This document shows positions 1 to 11,600 of a stretch of DNA of 64,000 bases, piece after piece (the stretch's first letter is position 1; the number at the start of each line of letters is the position of its first letter). The position numbers and the translations under genes are program-made. Source of the DNA: Chionis minor (lineage: Eukaryota; Chordata; Aves; Charadriiformes; Chionididae); NCBI GenBank assembly GCA_013398295.1, contig VZSF01002046.1:1-64000 (forward strand). Reading direction: 5' to 3'. The notes beneath the pieces were generated by a model that made no database searches, was not told the DNA's origin, and saw only the letters and a program-made list of their open reading frames with translations.

Positions 1-554
1 TTTCCCCCTGCGGGGGCAGTGGCGGCCACCGCGGTGAGCGGGACAGTTTGAGCTGATCTGGACCAGGGATTGGCTTTGGGGGTCTGACTGGCAGCAGCAC
101 GGGTCACCCTGCAGCTACGTCTGCACCGAGATTTCAGCAAAAACCACCCCTGCAGCACATGCAGGAAAACCGACAGCAAAATCATGACCTTAAAGAAGAA
201 ACAATTCTTATCGGAACAACCCAAGAAGTTTCCATCCCCTTGTTCTGTTGGTGTCGCTTTGGCATTAGCATCAGAAGGCAAAAGAAACTTTCCCCGGGTA
301 AAACCAAAAGTGGCGTTAGTAACGGAATCTATCCCGTAATGCCCGAGGTAGCCAGGCAGAACCGTTACCCAAGTAATCATGTTATATATCTGAATTGCAA
401 ACCACACCAAAACATCACATTTAGACCTTCGCATCAAAACACAAAGAGTAAATAAATCTTGCATCACATTCAGCAGGCTAAGTAGAGTTGCATCTTTTAA
501 CTTTAAATAAAGCTCTTTAAAGGCACGATATAACTTTCGATTTAAGAACAACAT
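1..554 (-). CDS. Open frame in the gag position of the ERVK-like provirus (partial, at least 184 codons)
   Basis: The frame is open from ATG at 554-552 to the window edge with no stop. An in-frame TAG at 600-602 lies upstream, so this is the first ATG available. It starts about 90 bases after the primer-binding site, where gag normally begins. The product is odd for Gag: residue 2 is Leu rather than the myristoylated Gly, and there are two hydrophobic stretches (about residues 46-71 and 118-140), the second followed by a basic Cys/Arg-rich patch (141-149). A sequon NAT lies at 80-82, and the end seen is Ala/Pro-rich (153-184). Residues 15-62 have a Leu-rich pattern with a late Trp that could fit a betaretroviral matrix domain, but the match is weak. 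Alternatives are an env-derived remnant joined to the leader by deletion, or an unknown ORF. Function is not assigned. Confidence 0.5.
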   Translation of the reverse strand, partial: MLFLNRKLYRAFKELYLKLKDATLLSLLNVMQDLFTLCVLMRRSKCDVLVWFAIQIYNMITWVTVLPGYLGHYGIDSVTNATFGFTRGKFLLPSDANAKATPTEQGDGNFLGCSDKNCFFFKVMILLSVFLHVLQGWFLLKSRCRRSCRVTRAAASQTPKANPWSRSAQTVPLTAVAATAPAGG

Positions 555-643
555 GATGTAAGCTGTCTGTTCTAATCTCTGAGCAAGCTGGAATTCAAAC
601 TATTCGGGCAACCTCTCAGAGCTGTGGTCGAGCCCTGCTCGTT

Positions 644-661
644 GCCCCATGTTGGGTGCCA
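644..661 (-). other. Primer-binding site, tRNA-Lys type
   Basis: On the minus strand this reads TGGCACCCAACATGGGGC, seven bases after the LTR end. It differs from the tRNA-Lys(1,2) site used by betaretroviruses at two positions only. Both are G-to-A changes in former CpG pairs, as expected from methyl-CpG decay after integration. Confidence 0.8.
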
Positions 662-668
662 AAAAATC

Positions 669-1435
669 TGTTGTGGATTTGGGCCGGATTGGCCCAAGCA
701 AGCCAAGCGACAGGTGTTCCCTCTCTCCTGCCGAGCAGGAGAGAGAGGAGAGACTAGTTTAGTAAGAATTAAACTACTTTAATGAAATATAAAGAATAAA
801 ATAACAAAAAGAAAAATAATGAAATATATACAAAACGGTATCAAGCTCCCAAGATGACAATCACGTCACCAGCAGGCACTGGGGAAGTCCCAGACTGGAC
901 TCAGCAATGGAAGGGAACTGGATTCAGGAACACATGGGTCAGGATCAAAGGCAGACGAACCGACGAAGTCCTTCTCGGACTCCGGCCATTGAAGAAAGAA
1001 GACAAGAGCCCCAGCAAGAGCAAAAGCCCGAGCAAGCTGGAGAGGAAGGCCGAAGCTGTGCTGACCCTCTGATCCCTCAGCTTTTATACTGAGCATGATG
1101 CAGATCGGATGGAATACACTGTTTGGTCAGTTTTGGGTCACCTGTCCTGTCCGCTCCTCCCCACAGGTGGGACCCCTCTACGCCTGTCTGCTTCCAACCC
1201 TCCAACAGGACAAATAACAAGGTTGGCTGGCCTTGGTCGTTATCGCAATAAGTATAAGCAAGGGCCTCTCTGCATACCATGCCTCGGCATCCGCTATAAA
1301 CATGGGTCTTATCGCTCTGAAAAAGAGCAGTTTTCTGCACAATATGCTGTTAATTTCAGCAGTTAGAAGAGGCCTAGTTAGAAAGCAGAGTTACTGAACA
1401 AAATTGGTCCTGTTTTACCTGAGGCAACCAGGACA
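669..1435 (-). repeat. 5' LTR of the ERVK-like provirus (767 bp)
   Basis: Minus-strand LTR bounded by TG at 1435 and CA at 669. A TATA box (TATAAAAG) lies at 1081-1088, and an ATTAAA polyadenylation signal at 778-783 on the minus strand, giving a U3-R-U5 layout with a long R/U5. The segment aligns over its length with the solo LTR at 60989-61695, which confirms both edges. The short open frames inside it on either strand are LTR sequence and not genes. The adjoining genomic bases, ACTGTA at 1436-1441, would be one side of the target duplication; the partner is outside the window. Confidence 0.85.
1081..1088 (-). promoter_or_regulatory. LTR TATA box
   Basis: TATAAAAG on the minus strand inside the LTR, upstream of the presumed R region. 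The solo LTR at 60989-61695 has the same motif in the same place (near 61346-61353), so it is a family feature. Confidence 0.65.
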
Positions 1436-4400
1436 ACTGTATACCTGCATAATTACTACCTAGTGTTGCTCACATTTTACTTAAACTTCTTAAATTGCAT
1501 AATTATGAACAAGGAATAATACTGTTCCTGACCACTTATCTTTTTTATTTTTAAGCACACTTATAATTTTGAGTAAACACAGTGAATTCATTAATACGTG
1601 GATATTCAAAATTTTAAGCCTATTTTAAAATTTGATATTGCTTTATCTTTGTTTGGAAGCATTTTTAAAGGCATAATGGCATGAAATAGAGATCACGTGG
1701 CTAAATTGCTCACCTACATTCTCTGATACTTTGAGCCTGTATTCTCATCAGGTTGCTGTCTCACTTGGATCCAGAGTCAAGCTTTACCCTTTAGCTGTCC
1801 TGGCTAGCAGCCTACATCTAGGCCGCACACCTTTGACTCTGGGATCGTCTGCTTTTTTCCTTTTGCCAGCCCTAGGGCAAAAGCATAATCTCAACTTGTA
1901 TGAATAAATGCACTGAAGTGTATTCACCTCCAAAATGATGAAACAAATGTACCTCAGGCAGCATGTACATACTGTTAAAAATCATTCATTAAAATTCTTC
2001 TCAGATGTGCTAGTCTAGAGTTTCAGCTACTAATCCAGGTTAACAGCTCTCCATTTTTTGAGAGACAGTAAACAAGAAGATGGCATTCACCAGGCATTTG
2101 AGAGACACCATTGGAGGAAGGCATTAGGCAGAGCACAGCTTAAATTAACTTTTTGTCATATACAAAATTGCTTTAATAAACTTTCAACTTGTCAAGATTG
2201 CAGCTGAAACATTTTTAAGGTCCAGCACTTCAGTGCAACTAATATTCTTCTTGACATTTGATATATTACATGAAGAGCTTCAGGTGTAAAATGCACTGTA
2301 GACAAAAGACTTTCTTGCCTCTGGAAGAAACTCATAAAATGGTTGAATTGTCAGGAAAGTGACAGCCAGTAAGGAACAAGAATACAAACAGATTTAGAGC
2401 TGTGGGAGCTACTGAGGGACACAGGCAGCAAGTTAAGTGGCAGTCTGGAAACATCTCTAGACTTACATTCTCCTCTCCAATAAACTCTCATCCTTGATCT
2501 CACCCTGCAGAACACAAGGCAAACAGAAAGCACGAGACTTGAGACAAGTTAAAAACTAAACCAAAAGAGGAAAATACAGGCTATTGACTTGTAGCATATC
2601 TAAACTGGATTGTTAAAAGGGTTCCGTTCAGAGAAAGTAGATTGAGAGGCATTCCTTTATACATTTGAGCTTTACCTAGAGAAAATAAGCATGTCAAGAT
2701 ATTCAGTTGGGATTTATGTTGGCACATAAACTAAAAAGCAGTGATGCACTGAGTAGCTATAAATGCTAGGAAATAACATTTCTTAGTAAAGCAGAACACT
2801 CCCTTACCACGGAACCCCAAATACATTACTATGGCATTTGGTGGGATGGGTTTTTTTCCTTCATTAACTGTTTGATTCCTGGGCAGCAAAGATGAGAAAG
2901 AACTACCTAGACGCCTCTGAGTACAGCGTAGGGATTCATTGATTCAACCCTCTCTAATCTTCAGTCCTCCGTAATGTATTTAGAATTGTTTTCCCCAGAT
3001 ACTTCTAACAACCTTTGCTATCTTCAAACTATACTAAAAATGAAGACAGCTACCTCGCATCTCTCACCACTTAATTTTGTACATAGCAAACCATGCTGTA
3101 GGATCGTCACATATCTCATATCTTAAGTCTCACTACCTGTCAGCAGATCCAAACGTAGATCTCTTTAGGAGGAGATCTTTTCTGTTGCCGATGGTGCTAG
3201 CACTTGTTGCCACCGCTCCTGTGAAAAAAATCAGGATAAACCCCTGGCTCCAAGTTGATGGTAACTGGGTACCATACACAGCTACTTAATGCATCCATGG
3301 CCTTTCTACTTTATATACCAATATAAACACCAGTTTAATACTGACATGCCTATTTACTGTAGATCTGATCTACCCAGGCTACCAGGCGTGTGTCAAGGGG
3401 GCAGCTGGCACAGCAGCAGTGGCTGCTAGCACCTCCCCTAACTCAGCATACTCAGTATCACAAGCTTCAGGATTAACTTTTCTAAAAGCCAGTGATAGTT
3501 ACAGGAAAACAGAACACACTAATTTTCCAAATTAGTAAGTGAAATACAAACCGCGCTATGCTATCAGCTCTTAAAAGCACATCACAGTTATAACTCTGCT
3601 ATCCAACTCATGTGCCACAAGAGATACAACAAAAAGTTATACTTCTTTAAACCCTTTCCACACCACAAATCCCATTCCATTTTGAATAAATAATGCCCCC
3701 ACTTTTGTCAGAAACACTAAAACCCCTTCTGCCCCCACTATAATGAGACTCTTCTGATCATAAGGTCATGCATCCGTATTACTGTGACAGTCTGCCCAAG
3801 TTACCATCTCAGGTCCAAAGAAAAGAAAACACAGGCCTATCTGCAAATAACTCAGTGATGCTGGTACAGCAAGTTAGCCTTCACCCAAGCCCTAGCTCAC
3901 CTTCTAGATATTTCTGTGAGAGGACACCAGAAATACTCAGTTGTTGACTGGACAACCTTTCCAGACTCTTAAAACTTCATCCTGTTCCCAGTACTTCACA
4001 AAAAGGGGCGTGTTAGTTCAACCTTTAACCTACTAAATTCAAAGGCAAGAGGAAAAAACCCAACTTCCATTGACATTTTCTAGTTCTAAACATAACTGTT
4101 TCCAAGAAAGGAGCTGGAACTGCAGCTACTACATACGATACTGCTTTAGTAGAGTAGTCCTCATTACATCAGTGCCAGCCAACAGATGCAATAGCAGAGT
4201 GGTGTGACCGAGGGGTGCTGAAGATCACCCAAGTACTTGCTAGATCTCTTCATATGATCCTGTTCATTTTTTTCTCAGAGGAAAGACTAAGCTCCAGGAT
4301 CAAATTATTGAAGTCTAGCAGGTAAAAATACCTATTTTGACTGAAGCACATAACAGCGAATCCAAATATAACTGATCACTGTAAGTAGAGAGTGACAGGA

Positions 4401-4563
4401 TAGTTTCTTTCACTTTGTAGTAGCATACTCACCTACATTCCCTCCCAATTATTTCAAAAGCTTTAGTTAAGTTTTCCTGGATTTGGAGATTACCTAAAAC
4501 AACAACAAAAAACCCACACTACCACCAAAAATCCTCACCACAAACCAGAAGCAATCTGTTATC
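1436..4563. other. No gene or clear repeat recognised
   Basis: AT-rich, unstructured sequence. The longest frames (70 codons or less, for example 3077-3289 plus) show no motif that I recognise. A short GC-richer patch at about 3369-3450 has no recognisable family. Confidence 0.5.
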
Positions 4564-4590
4564 GGCGAGGCGAGGCGAGGCGAGGCGGGG
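4564..4590. repeat. GC-rich pentamer tandem repeat (GCGAG)n
   Basis: About four and a half copies of a five-base unit, ending in a run of five G. It is a CpG-rich pocket in an otherwise AT-rich region and could form G-quadruplex structures on the plus strand. Confidence 0.8.
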
Positions 4591-5396
4591 GTGAAAGAAA
4601 CCGGGTGGGCTACTCAGGGCCATTAAGGCAATTAGTGTACTTAGGGTCCTGACACACCTAGCTGGCATGATGCATCAGGTGGGAATTGCCATGACAATTA
4701 TAAAAGCTGGAGAAAGTTAAAGCAAGGTTGTTTTTTCCCCCCTCCCTCTTCTTAGGGAGGAAGTTAAAAGAAGTTTGAAGAGAAATTTGTTGTTCCTTGA
4801 ATCATTATGTGTCTGGTCAACTGTGCTGTTGAAGTGTAAAGGTCTGAAGACTGTTCTTATCCTTATTTTTCTTGTGTCAGAGATACAGTTTTTTGTGGAA
4901 GCCCCTATTGTAGGCTAGAGTACTAAAATTGCATTGGGCTTTTGAGTTTGGAGTGCTTAAAGCCTTTTGCTGAGAGTGCTGCTTCTGTACTTTGCTCTTC
5001 TTCTGACTTCAGTACTTTGTAGGAAAGAGGTGGTTTATTTTCTACTTAAAGGTTGCAGTTATCAGTAAGTAAATGTATATGTAATATATAATTGTCAGAC
5101 AATATAAGAAAAGTTTTATAGTTCTGTCATCAAAGATAAATGTTAGTTAAAAATTTTATTAGAGGTGGTGTTTTAAGTTCTCTCTGGCACTTAAGCTACT
5201 CTTCTGCTCTTTGCTAAGCATTTTTAAAGTTTCTGAAGCAATAAGATTGTTAGTTGCACAATATGTATGTATATACTATTTTGTGTTATATGTGTGCCAA
5301 TAAACATGAACAGCATACATGTGTGTTGTTAAATCACTTTATCAAGCAGTATATTGTACTTTTAAAAGGCAAAACTTACTTTTGAAAGGTAGAATA
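4591..5396 (+). promoter_or_regulatory. TATA-containing promoter-like or LTR-like block, unassigned
   Basis: About 110 bases after the GC-rich repeat, a TATAAAAGC motif (near 4699-4707) is followed by purine-rich sequence, a pyrimidine run (about 4730-4755) and a leader-like stretch. GC box plus TATA could be a promoter or the U3 of an old LTR. No start codon with a meaningful reading frame follows, and I cannot name a family. Confidence 0.2.
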
Positions 5397-6012
5397 TGTG
5401 TTAGAAAGTAGAATTTCTCACTAAGCAGGAGCAAAAAGCTGTAAAAAGCCTTATGAAGCAGGATGCTTAGTATAAACAACATATGCCTTGCAAATGGAAA
5501 AAATCCTTGAAGAACACCAGATGATTGATAACAAGGGAGCATCCATATGCAAATGGTGCCAAAACTGGCTGAAAACGAGCCAGCTGCTGGAAGAGGCCTA
5601 AAGTCACCAAAGATCTGCAGTAACTGGTGTAAAGGTAAAGGCAGCAGTGGGAAATTACAACCACCAACTCAGAGACTGAACAGAACTACCACTCCCATCC
5701 TACCCCCACCCCCCACACGGTAATGGCGCTTGTGCACATCAGTTAAAGGACGTTGTAGGTTTAAATGAAAGTGAGAAACTGTACTAATAGAAATTGTTAA
5801 GATAAAGTACTAAGCAATAATTATAACTAACAGTGTGTATTTCTATATTTTGAGCTGTATAAATACTCCAATTGGTTTGTAGGCTGGTGTGCTAGCTTTG
5901 TGGACTACCACCTAGCACCCATCTCTGCAGAAATTATTTAAATAAATACCTCTACTTCATGTGTATATTGGCATCTTGCACACTGGGTAAATGACCCTAC
6001 TTTGGGACAACA
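5397..6012 (+). repeat. LTR of an endogenous retrovirus (plus strand, start uncertain)
   Basis: The 3' half has retroviral LTR layout: a TATA box (TATAAATA, 5858-5865), about 80 bases of R-like sequence, AATAAA at 5941-5946, and an end in CA at 6012, with a near-repeat of the terminal TTGGGACAACA at 6021-6031. The upstream part, with a C-rich run near 5700-5717, is compatible with U3. The 5' edge is placed at the first suitable TG and could be wrong by a few hundred bases. No internal coding region adjoins it, so it is probably a solo LTR. Confidence 0.5.
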
Positions 6013-6031
6013 GTTTTTGGTTGGGACAACA

Positions 6032-8636
6032 TGCAAGGGTTAGAAAAAAAAAAATTAAGTTAAGTTCAGGCTTCTGAATCCATAATAAAGTATCAAAACT
6101 ACCTGATCTTCTCAGTTAGTGAACACCTAAAAACGTATAAAAGTGAATATAAGGACCTGGTGTTCAGACACTATTCTTAAGCACTGCTAATACACTTTCA
6201 AGTATGCTTTTTTCCACTCATAAAATGGTGATCCTACTATGCTAGCTATGTCAGCTGCACAAGCTGCTGGCTAATTCCACTGCTAAGAAAAGAAATACGA
6301 CTTAGCAAAGCATGATAAACTTCTGTCAGCCTTAATGGATTTGCCTGTTTGTTGTGTTGTTACCTAGCACTTCAGACAGTAAACACTTGCAAAAGCAAAT
6401 TGTTGGCTCTTTGGCTGCTTGCTCAAGCCAGATGGAGTCCTGTTTTTTACCGTTTACTAGGAAAGACATAACTGATTATCTGGTGACATTCCTTTCTTTT
6501 ACTTTTTGCATCTCTCATTTTACTGAAATTAGAACAGCGTATTGAGTAAACGCCTTATGTTCTTGTATGGTCAGAACCTTTCAGGTGCTAATCTGCATTA
6601 CCACCCTTCACTCCTGTGCAGCTTTGTTAGACTGAAGAAATGCATTTCATAGAGTGAACTAGGAAAAAATTGCCTCCTTCTGATACTATTTCTTAATCTG
6701 TTGCTTCCTGTATCTTAAACTGTCCTTGCGATATCCTTTTCCCCCCACTTGCTTTAGTTTACAGCCCCTTGGAACTATTATATTAATATATACGATTATA
6801 TTAACATGACTGTTTTGTATGTGCAAATCAGTGTGCATTCTTCCAGTTTTGTGTGCTGTTAATGGCAAAAGCATGTAGTTGTGTGGGTGTCTTATAAAAC
6901 CTACATTTCAGAAGTTGCTTGCTTATGGTTAATGTCATGCTGCAATGGTAGGTAGGAACTCAGGTCTTCTGCTTGTTTGGCTGCCAAATGGCTTTAGTAG
7001 GGCAGTAACACTGAATTATTTCTGTAGTTTCTTGGGAAGCTCATGGCTTCAAAAACAAGTGATGACACAGAAGTGTATCAGTGTTCCCCTTTGGCCTCTG
7101 CCAGTGTTGAAGATCAGTAAGTTTTAACATGCCAGGAAAGAATTTTTATCAATTTGCATTAGAAAAAAACATAAGTATGAAGACTGCAGCATATTAAACA
7201 GTAGGTTAGGTTTTTATGTTAATAACTCCTGAGCAGATACTGTTAGCTTGTTCTGTGTAACTCTTAACAAAACTCACTCCGCAGGGTGATAGGATGTTCT
7301 AAAATTGTTGTTTTTTTCCTGAATAATTGAAGAAATGTAAGCAGGCTTCTGCAAATCCTCCAGAGTTTTGTTTCCATATAGACTATTGCAGGTGGTGTTT
7401 CTTTCAAGCAACGGCTTTTAGTGGTGCTCCATGACATTCAATAAAGTTATCCAGTAAAAAGGTAATAAAACTGGTATTAACCTCAGTGACCACTGCAGAA
7501 TAGTTAATCAAATGGGGGTCAATGACACTGATTACTTCTCAACAGCTTACCTCAGGATCAAAAGTAATGAAATGAACTGTGATTTGAGTTGGATAGTAAG
7601 AACCTATATGTATAATATACTACAATAGCAAAAGGTTTATGCAATTTTTTTAAAGGTTGCAGCTGCCACTCCCTCACTGAGCTACTCAGTGCATCTCAAG
7701 TATATCTACTTCTCAGCCCTCTATAAGGATTATTTGATGTGATATTGGATTACTGGATGTCTGAAATTCAGTGATAAATGTGACAAAGGTTATTTAGATT
7801 CTCTTTTAATCCTGCTTGTTTGCATATAAAATGTGGGGGTTTTTTGCCAACCAAGTTGCCAGTAAGTTTTGCTGACACTGGAAGTAACATTTGTAAATAT
7901 TTCTTGGTATACTGTTAGGCTGTCAATGCATCTGATTCACCTTGTTTGATTTTTTTGTTGCCTGTCCTTCTCAGAAAACATTACTGTTTACAACAGTTCT
8001 GACTATACATATAGTCTGATTTGATTAATATATGAAAACTCTCCAAAATCTACATGGATTACATTTTACGTGTACACAAATTTTCCAGTATACATAGTTA
8101 GGAATAATTTCTTCGGGAACATTGAATGTTTCAAATACTAGTGATGAAGAAACTGTATTTTTAAAACACATGGAAAAGGACCTATGGAGAGTATCACTAC
8201 CCAAAAATACAGAATTATAAAATCATCATAGCTTTTTTCCTTGAGGATTGTTTCTTACAAAATAAAAAGGGAACAACTTGACATAAATAGAGAACCAACT
8301 TATTCTTTGCTCAGGACTCGGCTTTAATTTGCTATTATCTCAGTAAACCTTGCAGGATACTTGAGATGACATGAGGCACAGACAGGCATTATCTGACTAC
8401 TCCATGCCAAACTGCTCTTAGTGCAGAGCATTAGATGAATAGATGGCACATCTCCCAGAAGATGTGCAGCAACAGAAGATGTGTCTTTGTCTATGCCTTC
8501 TTCCTTGGAGCCCTGCTATCTTCAAGAGGTCTCTCAAATACACGATATGTTCCCTTCTCCAGGTACTCAGTATAAGTACACTTCCCAGGTGTTTATGTAC
8601 TGTCCAAGAGCTTTCTGATGTACAGTAACACCTTAC
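6032..8636. other. No gene or clear repeat recognised
   Basis: AT-rich sequence with only short, unrecognised frames on both strands. Probably intergenic or intronic. Confidence 0.5.
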
Positions 8637-8691
8637 CTCCCCACATCTTTGCCAAGAGAGCTTCCGGCTCAAGAAGCATTTCTTCAGACAT
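8637..8691 (-). other. Weak candidate exon with start codon and splice donor
   Basis: On the minus strand an ACC-ATG start context at 8691 opens an 18-codon acidic reading frame that meets GAG|GTAAGG, a good splice-donor match, at 8637/8636. A stretch further downstream (about 8500-8560) also reads without stops in one frame. I recognise no protein family and saw no convincing partner exon, so this may be chance. Confidence 0.12.
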
Positions 8692-11600
8692 GGTGAGTTT
8701 TCTGTGAACAGTTGGTGAGAGATGCAGCTGTTTTTCACAGTCATGATCCAGGCTGTACTGCTAACTACTCTCAGCATAAATCTGTGCTTCTTTGCCAAAC
8801 CTGTGAAGAAGTTTATATTGTATTGCATGAAGTTTTAGATCTCTTTTTTGTCTACAAAACCTCTCTGATTCCAGTGGTTCTTCATAAGGATACTGAAGGA
8901 ATTTCTTTCCTTCCAAACACTCTGAGTAAAGAGCATTAATTTATCATCTGCCTCTGGGTACTTGTTTATGATCACAATACACCAGTAGATTTATTTATTA
9001 ATCTCAGCTGTAGTGTTTTTTTTTTTTTTCTGTGTTCCAGAGCCTTCACTGCCATCAGTTGCTTTCCCATGTCTGAACAACCATTGTGCTTCACCGAAAG
9101 TACTCTTCCTGTATCCTCCACTGTTCTTTGCCTGCAAAAATTGATTATGCTGAAGTACAGTCTGAATAATTTCCTTTTCAGAGCTTATGCTCTACAGTCA
9201 CAACCGTCGGTTTTCCAGGAAAATGTTAGTCTTTCAGCTTTTTAGGATAGGTATTTCTTACCAATTGGATCATTTCTACAGCACCATGGTTACTTTTTGT
9301 TCCCAGGTCTCATAGCTTGCAGACTAAACATTAGCTCCTGCTTGATTTCAATTGCCCTTTACTACTTGAATTCCTAGAAATTCCTATTTCTTTTTCTTCT
9401 TTGGGGGAGGGACGGGTCATAATACAGTCAGAGACATTAACAGATGAATCTGCTACATATGGCTACGTGGTTGCGAAAGATGTCTTCACGGTACAAGTTT
9501 GATGCACCAGACCCACCTGAGCTCCAAGTTTGACCTAAACTGTCTCAACATCTCAATGTCACCTAGAAAGCCTTTAGAACTTGCTTTTTTGGTAATTCCA
9601 CCTGAGATGGATCTACAGTATGTATTTTTTCAGTCTAAATCACTATGACAATTCTAAGATTATAATTTGCCCCAGATAAGAGCGGTGTTGTGTGCTGTCT
9701 AAAACTAGAACTGCATGTGATCCCATGCTATAGTGACTGTCATGAGTTGCATGAGAATAAAGCATGACTGACTTTACATCTTCCTGTTCACCGCTGTCAT
9801 CTGATACCTGGGTGAAAATGGAAGGATCTATATCAATCCCATACAATCTTTTGCTCTCAGCATAAATAATGTAGCTTGTTTAGATGAACTAGCAAGTCTT
9901 GTAGTGCTTTACTTCTATTTTGTCATGCAAGGCTAAACTGCTCAAGTCATGACTAATAATTTACTGCCACACTAATTACAGCAGAATTACAGTTGCTCCT
10001 TTGAAATTACTCAGTTAGGTGTTGGATTGCAGATTTCAAATCAAGCTGTAGTAAGAAAGAAAGAAGAAAAGAAGGCTTCCCTACAAAAAAAATTTGTCTC
10101 CTACTAGTTTCCCAGATGCTAAAATACCTCTTAACTAAAAGCTGCTAACTACTCCAACATTCATTGAAAAGGAGGTTTTGGAGAAATATTTGGATTTTGT
10201 GGGGTCCAAATCTGAGTGATTTAGGGAGGTAATAAGCTTTTGTGCCTTTCTTAAAAAATAATAATAAAATAATCAAGGTGCACTTTGTGGCCTACCCATT
10301 CGCATCACTTCAACTCTCCTCAAAATCATTAAAATAAGAAGCTGATGCAAGTAGGTACTACATGTGATATCCAGAGCGTGTCCAGTGGGCAACCCCATTG
10401 TGCTTCAAGTCACTACTAAGTAGTAATAGATTGAGTAACCTGGAAGGTAAAAAACGTTTTGGTTCTTCTTTTAGCTGGGAAATTAAACAGGAGTTTAAAT
10501 GCCAATTGTTGATCTCTGTTAATATAAGCACTGATGGGCTGTGTGTCTTGGAAACATTTTATATAAAGAATCAAGATAACTATTTGTACAAGAAATCTAC
10601 TTGTGAAATGCCCCAGAATTCAATATACAATTCAAATAACAGAAGCTTTTCTGATGGGAAAAGATACATTTGGGCCCTTTTTTCCAAGGTCTTAAAACCA
10701 TTGCATTATATCTGAAGGCTTGTTTCAAGAGTAATGTATGTTGGTTTTTTATCTTTACTAGTATCTATGTTATTTCACTAAGCAGGCCAGTAGTAGTTTG
10801 TTTTCTGGAGCTGAAAGATGGCAAGAAATACGATTGCTTTCAACTCCACTTGGAAAAGTGGCATGGAGAAGTGCTTAGAAATATTACATAGCTAGTATTT
10901 TGCTATTTTATATAAGTTGCTTCAGGTTTATTACGTGCCTTACTCAACATGACTTCACTGAAATGAGAAGCAAATCTGATTCCAGTAGATTACTCAAAGT
11001 AATAAGAGATGCCTAATGAATGACAAAGTGTCTTAGTAGTAAAGCAGTAAAACAACTATTTGATCACTGGATAAAAATCCCATTGGTCTATAACTCACTT
11101 GGTTTTAGTGATGGGAAGACTGATCTTTATCATAAAGTCTTTACTACCAAAAATGAATTTTTTCAGAGCACACAAATAACTTGAAACTGCAGCTACAGTT
11201 AATTCAATACTTTGAATTTTCTTGCCTAAATCTTTCAGCATTACTTGAATTACCCGCTGGCATGTGTTATACCTGTTGTTTAATGCAGCTTTTGCTTTTA
11301 AGTATCAATGACTCTTGCTTACATTTGACTGCTATGGTTCCATTATTTTGTCATACATATTTGGAAAAAATAAGTTAATGTTTAGATGTATGAAATGAAA
11401 TACACAACATCTTTAGTCCACATTTAATTATAGCCTATAATGTGCAAGAGTACCTCCTTTCCATTTTTACGCTCTTCCAGATAGTCTTAGCTAACATGCA
11501 ATGGCTTAACATGCAATGTGTAGAGATAAGCCACATAAATAGCCTCAGCATTTGAGATATTAATTATTTGACCTTAAATTCAGTCTCTTGAGTAGAAGAA

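Larger units (their letters stand above)
1..1435 (-). mobile_element. 5' part of an ERVK-like (class II) provirus, cut by the window edge
   Basis: Read on the minus strand, an LTR (669-1435) that begins TGTCCTGG and ends CACAACA is followed by a seven-base spacer, a primer-binding site resembling the tRNA-Lys type (644-661), a leader of about 90 bases and a long open frame that leaves the window at base 1. LTR, then primer-binding site, then coding region is the 5' end of a provirus, so gag, pol and env would lie to the left of the window. A lysine-tRNA primer is typical of betaretrovirus-like (class II) elements. A solo LTR of the same family lies at 60989-61695 in the same orientation. Assignment to class II rests on the primer-binding site and not on pol, which is outside the window. 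Confidence 0.8.

Noticed and set aside
159..455. 98-codon plus-strand frame
   Set aside because: Lies antisense to the longer open frame of the provirus and has no motif.
866..1096. Similar short frames at 866-1096 and 61169-61360 (minus) suggesting a conserved peptide
   Set aside because: Both are the R/U5 part of the same LTR family; shared descent of the LTR explains the similarity.
8418..8828. 136-codon minus-strand frame
   Set aside because: Low-complexity composition and no recognisable domain.
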